Part shown: positions 11,413 to 22,310 of the stretch, in pieces
How the letters are laid out: each line of letters begins with the position of its first letter
Numbering within the stretch: position 1 is the first letter of the stretch
Assembly: GCF_022539505.1 (NCBI RefSeq)
Contig: NC_061508.1
Span: 91,553,276 to 91,617,275 of the forward strand
Reading direction: 5' to 3'
DNA: 64,000 nucleotides
DNA from: Lolium rigidum
Taxonomy: Eukaryota > Streptophyta > Magnoliopsida > Poales > Poaceae
Position numbers and translations under genes: made by a program
Notes under the pieces: model-generated
The model's input: the letters and a program-made list of their open reading frames with translations, nothing else
Databases searched by the model: none
What the model was told of the DNA's origin: nothing

Positions 11413-14400
11413 GACTATGTAATATGATGGTTCTAATATTTTTAAGACCATACTTTGATTTTTTTTTAAATGAGCTCTAAGATAGTTGGTGATGAAATCT
11501 GATACATCATAAACTGAAATTATGTGCATAAAAGGTAAGTAAATTAGCGAGCATAAGAGGTACACATAATTGTAGTCTGGTGAATCTACAGAATTCCAAC
11601 TAGTTAGAGATGACAAGAGTATGACAACAACTGATACAAAAGTTAATTAGAAAAAGATGATTTCCGCAACTTTCTATGCCTATGGCATCTGAGAAGCAAA
11701 CAGACTGAAATGAGAGCTAGCTTTTAACTTGTGGTTTAGCACTCTTTTCATCATGGTTTTGTACGCTCAGTCATCTTCTCTTGAGGTTTTCTAAAACATG
11801 CCTTCTTTAAATACAACCCTTCCTATTTGTTGTATAGCACAACTTATTCTAGACACTGTTGCAAAACATGAACGTTTTTTGTTCCGTCACACCAGTAACT
11901 TGACAGGGTATTCATTCTCACATCCCCTCTGGTTTGGATTGAACTCCAAAATAGGAATTGTTACTGGCAACCATTCCTTGACAGCACAAAAAGTTTCTCG
12001 CTGCATTCAAATGTAAATATTATTACTCATGAGTGCAAAAGGAAAAACTTCCGAGCATAGCTTATTATAAGTCACAGCAACACAAAAAATAATCTTATCT
12101 AAAAGATATATAACTATGATTATTTAGTATCAATACAACAATGTTACACACCCTTTCAGCTCTATGTAACAAAGGATACAAAATATAAGAATACAACGAT
12201 GATGTGAAAGCCTGAGCAAAGCAAAACCATTGATGCCCCACTTTTCACCCTTGAAATTACTCATAGAAAAAGGAACATGAGAAAAAGCAATACACTGAAT
12301 AAAAGCACACTTCTCAAATATTAATAGAATGATCCATAGTTTAAAATTACTCATGTTCTTAACATAAAGGCATACCTCTAGGCATGTATGACTTTATAAT
12401 TCACCTGAAGCCACCATGCAAAATGAAAGACAGAGTATAGTATTTACTACTTACTGGTAGTAAAATAGAATAGAAGACCATATACAACAAAAATCTGAAA
12501 AGAATCATGAGTGAAGAAAATCAATAAAACGATCAAAATTAATAGTCCATTCATGGAAAAAAAAAATAACTTAGGACAGCAAAAAAGAAGTGCTGTGGCA
12601 AGAAGTATCAACTCTCAAATTCCTAAGTGGCATAAGTTTCTAAGTATTTCATAAGCACATAGACCATAACATGTGGTTCTCCAGAAATGAACATCTAATA
12701 GAAAATATGATATTTGCAAATGTTAGGAACTTGTTTTATCATGGAATGGATAGTGTATTCTTATATTTAGTCAGTAAATAATGCAGAGCATTACAGAAAG
12801 GGCGCACCAATTCAGTTAAACGGATAGAAATTAATTCCCTGAACCCAACAATGAAACCTCAACTACAATCTAGTTGTTTTGCAGCACCATATCGATACAT
12901 CGATCTAGAAAAGTAATAATGCTATCAACTATCACTGAATTATCAGTTCCTGATACCAAAACTTGCCAATACACATTGTACATGTACAGTGCAAACACCT
13001 AGCTTCAGATGATTTCTCTTTTTTTGCCAAACAGATATACTACCACTTTCAAAGAGAGGTATACGGTGGTCATAGATTTCGTGTATGTCAGCTCATACCC
13101 AACGTTTATCGTTGTTTAATGCTTAGCGATGTGCAGTAACTCTATGCACTGCCGTTAAAATTTCAGGTTTATATCCACAACTCTGAAGGCAGCACAACCG
13201 AACAGAAAATAAACAATCAGGCCTTCCTTATAGCTCAACTGCTTGTCTCTATAGCTCCTAGTCGGTAAGCTTTATACGTAAGATTTGTTGCTAGTATTTT
13301 AGACCAAGAAAGTAAAAGAAATAGAGGATGAGCAGAAGAGCAGGTCCATGGTGGTTGGCCGACCTGAGGAGGAGGCTCCTTTCCTCGTCCCCTGAGGAGG
13401 GTGGGTCAGAAGAATTTAAGCTGAGGAGGCCCACCCGAGCACCTCCATATCCATCGCAACAATGCCCCAGAGCAGCACTTCCCCATAGTTCCTCTACACC
13501 GGCACACTCCACGGCCCGGACACCACCATGACTATGAGCAGCGCTCCAAGCCCCTTCCTGGCCCATGACACCGGCGGCACATCAACAACCGTCAGTATGA
13601 TGTCCTCCTGAGCGGCAAACTAATTTTGGATCCGATTGCAAGGTACAAAAAAGACAATATCACCATCAAAGGTCACTGGAATTAACCTCTATTGTGCTCT
13701 AAAAAAGCTAGTGACATACCAGGAATGCTAAAAGGAACGTGATCAAAGCATTTGGAAGATATTGACATAGAAAAATGGGGCATTCTCATACTAAAGTACT
13801 TTTTTTGTGCCTCAACATTTCGATTCATGTCATTATTTCAAAACCTGTACATATATATATATAACGTTGTGGCAATCTGTATCCACATGAATCTTTTTTT
13901 ATTAACAAAGATGCAAAAGCAACCTTGCCTTATCTAAACCTAAAAAAGGGGAAACTATTTATGAACGAATGCATTGAATCAAAAAAGTGGATGCATAGGA
14001 TAGGCACTCACACGTTATCCATATTTGACAGTTTTCTGTCCAAAGCTGAGCAGAAATAATGAGATATTTTCATGTGTTTTCATTGTAGCAAAAACTGGAA
14101 CATTTTTTTAATATAAACGGAAATATCCTAATCCGGCAAGTCTCCAATATTATGTTAATCAAAATTTATCGAGTTAAGTTACAAAGTATTCTATCTCTAA
14201 ACTTGACTCGACATTCATTTATATAGTTTGTTTGTCGAAACTGAACACTGGAATCATATTGCATAAAAAGAAGAATTCTCAGTGCACTCCTCACAAGAGG
14301 TATGCTAACCTTCTTTTCGGGGAAATGCAAAGCTAAATAGCAATTTCTCCATTTATCTGCTCTCTATAGTTTCCGTCCAAACCTAAAAATCACAGAATAT

Positions 14401-14705
14401 ACAGTAGCAGTGAATGTTTGTGTCATTACTGGAACATGGAGGGTTTAGGAGATTATCTCATATAGCTAGAACATCCAGAATAAAAAAAAAGAAAGTTTAA
14501 GTAATTAGTTAATTAAGCAATGAAGGGCACGTTTGGCAATTTATTTTCTGGATGACTTATGCAGATATAAGTATATATAAGGAATACATGATGAAAGGTA
14601 CGTACGTGAGTATGAATAAAAGCAAGACTGCTATTTAGATTTAAGTACTTAGCTATATATAAGGTTAAATAATTAGAGTTGACATGACATTAACATGAAG
14701 CAGGA
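11413..14705. other. AT-rich region without recognised gene, possible Helitron body
   Basis: About 3.3 kb of AT-rich DNA with only short frames. A GC-richer island at 13330-13570 could be a captured exon, but the peptides in either direction are not recognisable. If the terminus at 11379 is a real Helitron end, this is its interior. No transposase or replication-protein motif was seen. Confidence 0.35.
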
Positions 14706-15056
14706 TGTTATGGTCGGTTTGACCTATACACGCAGGAAGCCCACTAGTGGCTAGTTATGGGCTTAGCCCAAGTAAATTAGGGGCTTAGCCCAAGTAAATT
14801 AGGGTTTAGAGGAGGCCGCCCTCCTATATAAACACTTGTATCCCTTCGAGATTAATCGGACAATATTCAATATCAATCATTGTCTCGTCTCTGAAGGGAG
14901 ACGGGAGACCCTGTGCCCCCGCCGCAACAACCCTAGCCGCCGCCTCCTTCCTCCGCGACGGCGCCCAGCCGCCGGCGCCGAGCTCTCCAACCTCTCCGTC
15001 CTCACTTCCACCCTTACAATCTCCGCCCTAGACCCGGTAGAACCCTAGTCTCTACC
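14706..15056 (+). mobile_element. Short LTR (351 bp) with TATA box
   Basis: A TG...CA unit (TGTTATGGTCGG to CTCTACCA) directly upstream of a TGGTATCAGA primer-binding site. It contains a 22-bp tandem duplication of GGGCTTAGCCCAAGTAAATT plus AG near 14759-14803. TATATAAA at 14825-14832 is followed by a leader-like C-rich stretch. No second copy of this LTR is present nearby, so the element is truncated on its right. Confidence 0.7.
14825..14832 (+). promoter_or_regulatory. TATA box of the 14706-15056 LTR
   Basis: TATATAAA lies in the middle of the LTR, about 220 bases before its end, the usual place for the U3/R promoter of a plant LTR. Confidence 0.55.
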
Positions 15057-15059
15057 ACT

Positions 15060-15070
15060 TTGGTATCAGA
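15060..15070 (+). other. Primer-binding site, tRNA-iMet type
   Basis: TTGGTATCAGA directly after the LTR end is complementary to the 3' end of plant initiator tRNA-Met (TCTGATACCA), the common primer site of plant LTR retrotransposons. Confidence 0.7.
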
Positions 15071-15083
15071 TTGCCTAGGTCTC

Positions 15084-15455
15084 ATGGGCTCCAACAGCCC
15101 CCCCGTCGACCCCATCGCCGCCACGTCCGCCGCCGCCACCAACACCACCACCGCCACCGCCGCCGCCATGACCGGCGCCCACGCACTGCAGGGAGCTGCC
15201 GCCGCCTCCAACGGAGACCAGGCCGCCGCCGCCCCCACGGGCCTCGACCTCCTGCCCGCTACTTTGGCGGACCTCTTTGGGTTGGCAGGCGTGAAGCTCC
15301 GCATGAGCACGGCGTTTCATCCTCAGACGGACGGCCAGTCAGAGGTCGTCAACAAGATCATCGCCAGGACTAATGGCTTCTTCTATATTTATTTTCCATG
15401 TTTATTATGGCCAACATTAACAATTATGGAAGGGATTTATCTGATGAATGCATAG
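15084..15455 (+). pseudogene. Deleted retroelement ORF: gag start fused to integrase piece
   Basis: The frame opens with MGSNSPPVDPIAATS and an Ala/Thr-rich stretch, like the N-terminus of a Gag polyprotein placed just after a primer-binding site. At about residue 65 it switches to KLRMSTAFHPQTDGQSEVVN, a conserved part of the Ty3/gypsy integrase core (the FHPQTDGQSE motif). After about 15375 the sequence is AT-rich and unrelated. Everything from mid-gag through protease, reverse transcriptase and the front of integrase is missing, and the junction happens to keep the frame. This is an internal-deletion derivative with no expected activity. Confidence 0.75.
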
Positions 15456-16960
15456 CATGCAGGGTGAAAATTAGATCAGCATGTAGCCAGTTGATCGGTA
15501 ACTAATGTTGATTGATCAAGGTGGTATAAAAGGAGTGAGATGTAGGATGATGCTAAAAGGAGTAAAACCCTTTTATTTTTGCAAGCCAATATTTAGAAAC
15601 AGGATATATAATACTAAAAGATATAATACTATATATAAGGACTGATATATATAGTACTTTGCGAGATTGATAATCAGTCCTTTAGGAGAGCTCGCTAAAA
15701 ATGTGAGAAAATCATACCTAATAAACTCCAATCACACTAAAACGGGAAATCCAATTCAAAATCGAACATGGCATTCAGTTTATTTTACAGTAGTAAATTG
15801 CTCTTAGGATCTATATTTAGTAAAGGTGAGGAGAGGAGGTGCTTAGGATCTCTAATTAGTAAGGGTTGCAGGACATTTGAGGATAAATGAGAAAGAGGGC
15901 AAAAATGATTCAACTGTAGGGAGTCTTCAAGAGCGAGCACCTGTGGACGGAGCGTCTAGAAGCCAGATGGAGATGAACCCTTTGCTTACGGAATATGCGT
16001 TGTTCAGCTGCAAGAGGGGGAAATTGACTGGATATGAGCCTACCGCATTGAGAGTAACCAGGAAAAAAAAATGTGAGGCGGCACATTGACGACCAGAAGC
16101 GCGCCCGTTAGCTATAAATTGAAGGACAAAAAACGGAGCCTGAGACGAATCAAAGACCGGTGAAACTGAATAGAACGAAAGGATATTGTACAGGCCTACA
16201 AAAAACGAAGAAGACCAATACCTGCTGTAGCAACATAGATGGCAGATATATGACCATGATGAGGCCACTGTCAGACCCCTCGATCTACCACGAATAGCCG
16301 CAGCAGGGGAGCAGCCAGGGGGCACGGCAGCGGCCGGAGCTCCAGGAAAATGGAGCTTGTCCCTTGACGCTCCGCCCGCGCCCCACTTCATCATCGCGTG
16401 CGCGTCGCCCCGGCTGGAGGAGTAGCTCGGCAGGGAGGACGCCCCGGCTACCTGCTTCGAGGTTGAGCATCATCCTCGATCGGCGGAGATCTAGGTAAGG
16501 TTGTAGCGGTGGAGTCCTGGAGGGTGTCACACGGGAGTCCGTGGCTCCGTGCTCACCGTCCCACCTCCATACCAACAACTTCCCCGTGAACCTATTCCCA
16601 TCCGAGCTCGCACGACTGCAGATCGGCGCGTGCCACCGCGATGCAAGGCCGGCCTCGGGGACTCGGCATCGTGCCGCTGCAGGGGTAACACGACCTACCG
16701 CCCTCGGCCCTCCACAAGAGCGAACCGGCGAGTTTTCCGTACAGACCGTCGGTGTTGCACATCCGGTTCAGGGCGTGGCCCATCTCCAGCGAGCGGCAGC
16801 GGCCCGCCATCTTCCGCGAGCTGCGGCGGCGGAACTGCCGGCGCGACGCTCAGGAAGATGGGAGGGAGCAGCGGCGGCCAACCATCCTCGCCGTGGTGTC
16901 GGCCGCCCGTCGCCCAGGTCGTGTCGAGTCACTAAATAGAGGGTCGGCCCCTTCCCAACT
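15456..16960. other. No recognised gene; GC-rich island at 16280-16940
   Basis: The left part is AT-rich and featureless. From about 16280 to 16940 the DNA is GC-rich with open frames on both strands (up to 155 codons), but none gives a recognisable protein. It could be a captured host exon or a retroelement LTR/leader. I see no decisive boundary. Confidence 0.3.
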
Positions 16961-17558
16961 GTGGTGATCCGGCATACCACTGCATGGTGTAGTATGCAAG
17001 TCTGATATAACACCAATGAAACACCGTTCCACTAGTATTATATCGCTCAGAGTGGTACAACAGAAACATATGCGGGTCCAAGGCATGTCTATAGGATTAC
17101 AACATTGACTCGTTACATAAGATCATCACAACCTCCTACTTTACAATGAGGTAAATCTGCAATTAAACTCCGTAAGAACGACTCGTAGTCTAATCTTATC
17201 CCGAACTCTATTTGTAGAGTATTTGACTAGCTATAGAGGCTAAGAATAGATTCTAGCTAAATAGGAACTATGTTTAGGAAGCTAGTTCCCTTCTATGGCT
17301 AAACTAGGTTTTCTCCTTGTTGGATGTGGTATCTGACTCCTCTGACAGGGTCCTGTTTCTTGAAGTAGTTGTTGACTCCTCGGTCTTCGAGTTGCACTGT
17401 AGATCCTCCTTCGATGCCTCCATATCTAAGCAGGGGATTTAAGAGTGGGATGAGTACGAGCGTACTCAACAAGTTCATTATAGGAAAGAGGTGTTTAATG
17501 CACTAGCTACGGCATTAGACCGGAAAGTCTAATACCAATGCAGGTTTTCATAACCATT
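16961..17558 (+). mobile_element. LTR-retrotransposon fragment, cut by gap
   Basis: Starts at TGTGGTGATCCGGCATACCAC, TG-initiated and sharply different from the GC-rich DNA before it. It runs without ORFs to the N gap. It resembles repetitive LTR DNA common in Pooideae genomes, but no matching second copy lies in the window, so the class is not resolved. Confidence 0.4.
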
Positions 17559-17658
17559 NNNNNNNNNNNNNNNNNNNNNNNNNNNNNNNNNNNNNNNNNN
17601 NNNNNNNNNNNNNNNNNNNNNNNNNNNNNNNNNNNNNNNNNNNNNNNNNNNNNNNNNN
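17559..17658. other. Assembly gap (100 N)
   Basis: Exactly 100 unknown bases. The right flank is internal DNA of element B. Confidence 0.99.
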
Positions 17659-19410
17659 TGCTTGTGTGGGAGAGAGACACGCTCCGCTGGTTCATATGAA
17701 CACATGTGTTCTTAGCTCATAATGTTCATGGCGAAGGTTGAACTCGCTTCGTTAATTGTTATATGGTTGGAAACGGAAAATGCTACATGTGGTAATTGGT
17801 ATAATGTCTTGAATAATTTGATACTTGGCAATTGTTGTGCTCATATAGATCATGTTTAAGCTCTTGCATCATGTACCTTGTACCCATTAATGAATAACTA
17901 CATAGAGCTTGTTAAAATTTGGTTTGCATGATTGTTCTCTAGAGTCTAGATATTTTCTGGTTGAGGTGTTTGAACAACAAGGAGACAATGTAAATTATTA
18001 TAATAGTTACAATATGTTCATATGTGAGCTTTGCTGCACCTTTTATACTTGAGTTTGCTTCAAACAACCTTGCTAGCCTAGCCTTGTATTGAGAGGAATT
18101 CTTCTCGTGCATCCAAATCCTTGAGCCAATAACCATGCCATTTGTGTCCACCATACCTACCTACCACATGGTATTTCTCCGCCATTCCAAAGTAAATTAC
18201 TTGAGTGCTAGCTTTAAAATTTCTATTCTTTACCTTTGCAATATATAGCTCATGGGACAAATAGCTTTAAAAACTATCGTGGTGAAGAATATGTACTTAT
18301 GTGTCTTATTTCTTAGTAAGTTGCTTGTTGAGCGGTAACCATGTTTTCTGGGGACGCCGTCAACTCTTTTACCTTTGTTGAATATCATGTGAGTTTCTAT
18401 GCATGTTCGTCTTGTCTGAAGTAAGGGCAGTTTTCACAATCAAATGGTTTGAGTATGCATACTGTTAGAGAAGAACATTGAGCCGCTAACTAAAGCCATG
18501 ATTCATGGTGGAAGTTTCAGTATGGACAGCTAATCCTCAATCTCTTATGAGAATAATAAATGTTGTTAAATGTTTATGCATTAAAGAGGAGTCCATTATC
18601 TGTTGTCTATGTTGTCCCGGTATGGATGTCTAAGTTGAGAATAATCAAAAGCGAGAAATCCAATGCGAGCTTTCTCCTTAGACCTTTGTACGAGCGGCAT
18701 AGAGGTACCCCTTTGTGACACTTGGTTGAAACATATGCTATGCAATGATAATCAGTGTTAACCCAAGCTAATTAGGACAAGGTGCGAGCACTATTAGTAT
18801 ACTATGCATGAGGCTTGCAACTTATAAGATGTCTTATACATAACTCATATGCTTTATTACTACCGTTGACAAAATTGTTTCTTGTTTTAAAAATGAAAAG
18901 CTCTAGCACAAATATAGTAATCAATGCTTCCTCTCGCGAAGGGCCTATCTTTTACTTTATTGTTGAGTCGGCTTGCCTATTCTTTCTATCTTAGAAGCAA
19001 ACACTTGTATCAACTATGTGCATTGATTCTTACAAGTTTACTTATTGCACTTGTTATATTGCTTTATGTTGACAATTATCCATGAGATATATACGTTGAA
19101 GTTGAAAGCAACCGCTGAAACTTATATCTTCCTTTGTGTTGCTTCAATGCTTTTACTAAGAAATTATTGCTTTATGAGTAACTCTTATGCAAGTCTTATT
19201 GATGCTTGTCTTGAAAGTATTATTCATGAAAAGTCTTTGCTATATGATTCAATTGTTTACTCATTGCATTAACTTTGCGTTGAATCGCTGCATTCATCTC
19301 ATATGCTATACAATAGTATGATCAAGATTATGTTGGTAGCATGTCACTTCAGAAATTATCTTTTATCGTTTCCCTACTCGAGGACGAGTAGGAACTAAGC
19401 TTGGGGATGC
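17659..19410 (+). mobile_element. Element B, 3' internal region
   Basis: Non-coding internal DNA homologous to the 3' internal region of element A (3960-5706). Shared landmarks are GAGAGAGACACGCTCC, TACATGTGGTAATT, TATGCCATTTGTGTCCACC and GGTATGGATGTCTAAGTTG. It ends in CTAAGCTTGGGGATGC directly before the LTR at 19411, the polypurine-tract position. A and B are therefore related families with different LTRs. The coding part of B falls in a gap. Confidence 0.8.
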
Positions 19411-20840
19411 TGATACGTCTCCAACGTATCTATAATTTCTGATGTTCCATGTTTGTTTTATGACAATACCTACATGTTTTGTTCACACTTTATATCGTTT
19501 TTATGCGTTTTCCGGAACTAACCTATTGACGAGATGCCGAAAGGCCGCTTGCTCGTTTTCTCGCTGTTTTTGGTTTCAGAAATCCTAGTAAAGAAATATT
19601 TTCGGAATCGGACGAAATCAACACCGAAGATCTTATAATTCCCGGAAGCTTCCAGAGCACCGAAGAAAGACGAGAGGGGAGCCAGGGGGCCCCACCCCAC
19701 AGGGCGGCGCAGCCCAAGGGGGGGCGCCCCCCTACTGTGTGGGCACCCCGTGGCCCCTCCGACTCCGCCTCTTCGCCTATTTAGTCGTCTCTGACCTAAA
19801 ACCTCGACCACGTTCGACGAAACCAGAGAAAACCATCCAGAGCCGCCGCCATCGCGAAACTCCAATTCGGGGGACGAAGTCTCCGTTCCGGCACCCTGCC
19901 GGGAAGGGGAATTGCCCCCGGAGTCATCTCCACCGCCGTCTCCACCGCCATCTTCACCGCCATCGCTGTCTCCATGATGAGGAGGGAGTAATTCACCCCC
20001 GGGCTGAGGGCTCCGCCGTAGCTATGTGGTTCATCTCTCTCTTTATGTGATCTAGTTGAATATCATCTATGTGCTACTCTAGTGATGTTATTAAAGTAGT
20101 CTATTCCTCCTACACGGTGTAATGGTGATAGTGTGTGCATCGTGTAGTACTTGGCGTGGGTTATGATTGTAATCTCTTGTAGATTATGAAGTTAACTATT
20201 GCTATGATAAGTATTGATGTGATCTATGCCTCCTTCATAGTGTGATGGTGACAAGTGTGCATGCTATGCTAGTTCTTGGTGTGATTGTGTTGATCTATCT
20301 TGCACTCTAAGGTTATTTAAATATGAACATTGAATATTGTGGAGCTTGTTAACTCCGGCATTGAGGGTTCGTGTAATCCTACACGATTAGTGGTGTTCAT
20401 CATCCAACAAGAGGGTGTAGAGTAGTCCTATTATGTGATCATTGTTGAGAGTGTCCACTAGTGAAAGCGGGATCCCTAGGCCTTGCTTACAAGCATCGAA
20501 TCTCCGTTTGTTTACTGTTTTGTTGCATGTTTACTCACTGCCATATTTTATTCAGATTGCTATTACCACTCATACTCATCCATATTACTTGCATCTCACT
20601 ATCTCTTCGCCGAACTAGTGCACCTTTACATCTGACAAGTGTATTAGGTGTGTTGGGGACACAAGAGACTTCTTGCTTTGTGGTTGCGGGGTTGCTCGAG
20701 AGGGATATCTTTGACCTCTTCCTCCCTGAGATCGATAAACCTTGGGTGATCCACTTAAGGGAAACTTGCTGCTGTTCTACAAACCTCTGCTCTTGGAGGC
20801 CCAACACTGTCTACAAGAATAGAAGCTCCCGTAGACATCA
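19411..20840 (+). mobile_element. Element B, 3' LTR
   Basis: A 1430-bp LTR from TGATACGTCTCCAACGTATC to CCGTAGACATCA. It is preceded by a polypurine tract and followed by TGCAC (20841-20845), the complement of the GTGCA next to the partial B LTR at 3641. Its first half is homologous to the A LTR (same TGATACGTCTCC...CGTATC start). Frames inside it are not genes. Confidence 0.9.
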
Positions 20841-21375
20841 TGCACAATAAAAATTAACATGTTCAGAGGTGACATAATCATTTTTAACACTTCTGGACAT
20901 TGCATAAAGCTACTGGACATTAATGGATCAAAGAAATTCATCCAACATAGCAAAAGAGGCATGCAAAATAAAAGGCAGAATCTGTCAAAACAGAACAGTC
21001 CGTAAAGATGGATTTTATCGAGGCACCAGACTTGCTCAAATGAAAATGCTCAAATTTAATGAAAGTTGCGTACATATCTGAGGATCACGCACGTAAATTG
21101 GCATATTTTTCTGAGCTACCTACAGAGAGGCAGGTCGAAATTCGTGACAGCAAAGAAATGCATTACTCGCGCAGCAATCCAAATCTAGTATGAACCTTAC
21201 TATCAAAGACTTTACTTGGCACAATTATGCACAAAACTAAGATAACGAGAGGTTGCTACAGTAGTAAACAACTTCCAAGACTCAAATATAAAACAAAATA
21301 CTGTAGTAAAAACATGGGTTGTCTCCCATAAGCGCTTTTCTTTAACGCCTTTCAGCTTGGCGCAGAAAGTGTATA

Positions 21376-22056
21376 TCAAGTGTAATCAAGAGATGAAGCA
21401 TCAACATCATGAGCTCCCCCATCTGTAATTATACTAAGGGCTTTGTAAATTTTAGGCCTATAATAATATTTTTTTGGTTTAGGCACTTTAGAGACATGCA
21501 TAAACTTTTGCTCCTTACCCACATAAGCTTTTTCCCTAAACTTTATAGATGAAAAGGTTGAACCCAAGGTTCCCATAGCTTTTTCAGGTTCACCAATCCT
21601 ATTGATTTGATTATCATGGACCACACAAGTTCCTAGGACACTAATTCTTTCATCAATTCCTCCTAAGGATTTATCAAGTTCATCAGTTTTATCAAGTAAC
21701 ATTTCCACTTTAGTTTCAACACTTGGAAAATTTTTCTCTATGGTTTCCAATTTTTTCATGACATCTTCAAGAGAGGTTTCAATTTTAACTTCATTAACAG
21801 GTGGTGTTCCAAATAAACTCTCAATAATGCAACTAGCTTCTAAAGCAGGAGCGCCTAGGAAGTTACCTCCCGCGAGACAATCAAGAACATACCTATTCCA
21901 GCTAGAGATACCAACATAAAAATTCTTGAGTAGGATAGTGGTGGAGTGTTTCTTAGTGCACCTATTATGGGCATCACTAATTCTATACCAAGCATCTTTT
22001 AAACATTCTCCCCCTTGTTGCTTAAACGAACGAACTTCAACTTCAGGATTACTCAT
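21376..22056 (-). CDS. Element A gag-like protein (226 aa)
   Basis: A single open frame beginning MSNPEVEVRSFKQQGGE, about 230 bases after the primer-binding site. The segment with LKDAWYRISDAHNRCTKK and the following NFYVGISSWNRYVLD is the core of the plant retrotransposon gag domain (helical capsid part). A predicted coiled coil follows, with Glu/Lys-rich stretches (DVMKKLETIEKNFPSVETK). No zinc knuckle, protease, reverse transcriptase or integrase is present before or after it, even when the rest of the element is followed at 3642-5706. The protein would form the capsid-like particle; reverse transcription would have to come from another element. The frame is intact, but expression is unknown. 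Confidence 0.75.
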   Translation of the reverse strand: MSNPEVEVRSFKQQGGECLKDAWYRISDAHNRCTKKHSTTILLKNFYVGISSWNRYVLDCLAGGNFLGAPALEASCIIESLFGTPPVNEVKIETSLEDVMKKLETIEKNFPSVETKVEMLLDKTDELDKSLGGIDERISVLGTCVVHDNQINRIGEPEKAMGTLGSTFSSIKFREKAYVGKEQKFMHVSKVPKPKKYYYRPKIYKALSIITDGGAHDVDASSLDYT

Positions 22057-22281
22057 TTTAGCAGTAGTAAATAAAGCAAACTAGATAAAATAAATGGAAG
22101 TAACTAATTTTTTTGTGTTTTTCAATATAGAGTGCAAGACAGTAAATAAAGTAAAGCTAGCAACTAATTTTTTTGTGTTTTGATATAATGCAGCAAACAA
22201 AGTAGTAAATAAAATAAAGCAAGACAAAAACAAAGTAAAGAGATTGGATTGTGGAGACTCCCCTTGCGAGCGTGTCTTGAT

Positions 22282-22300
22282 ATCCCCGGCAACGGCGCCG
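22282..22300 (-). other. Primer-binding site, tRNA-Asp type
   Basis: The plus-strand text ATCCCCGGCAACGGCGCCG equals the 3' end of plant tRNA-Asp (ATCCCCGGCAACGGCGCCA) except for the last base. On the element strand this is its complement, ten bases inside the LTR end, as expected for a primer-binding site. Confidence 0.85.
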
Positions 22301-22310
22301 GAAATTTGCT

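Larger units (their letters stand above)
20841..22310 (-). mobile_element. Element A, 5' internal region
   Basis: Minus-strand internal DNA from the primer-binding site (22283-22300) through the gag-like ORF to the point where element B is inserted. Reading leftward it stops at the target duplication TGCAC and continues at 3642 in the other contig. Added together, the two parts give an internal region of about 3.5 kb without any polymerase ORF. Confidence 0.85.
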
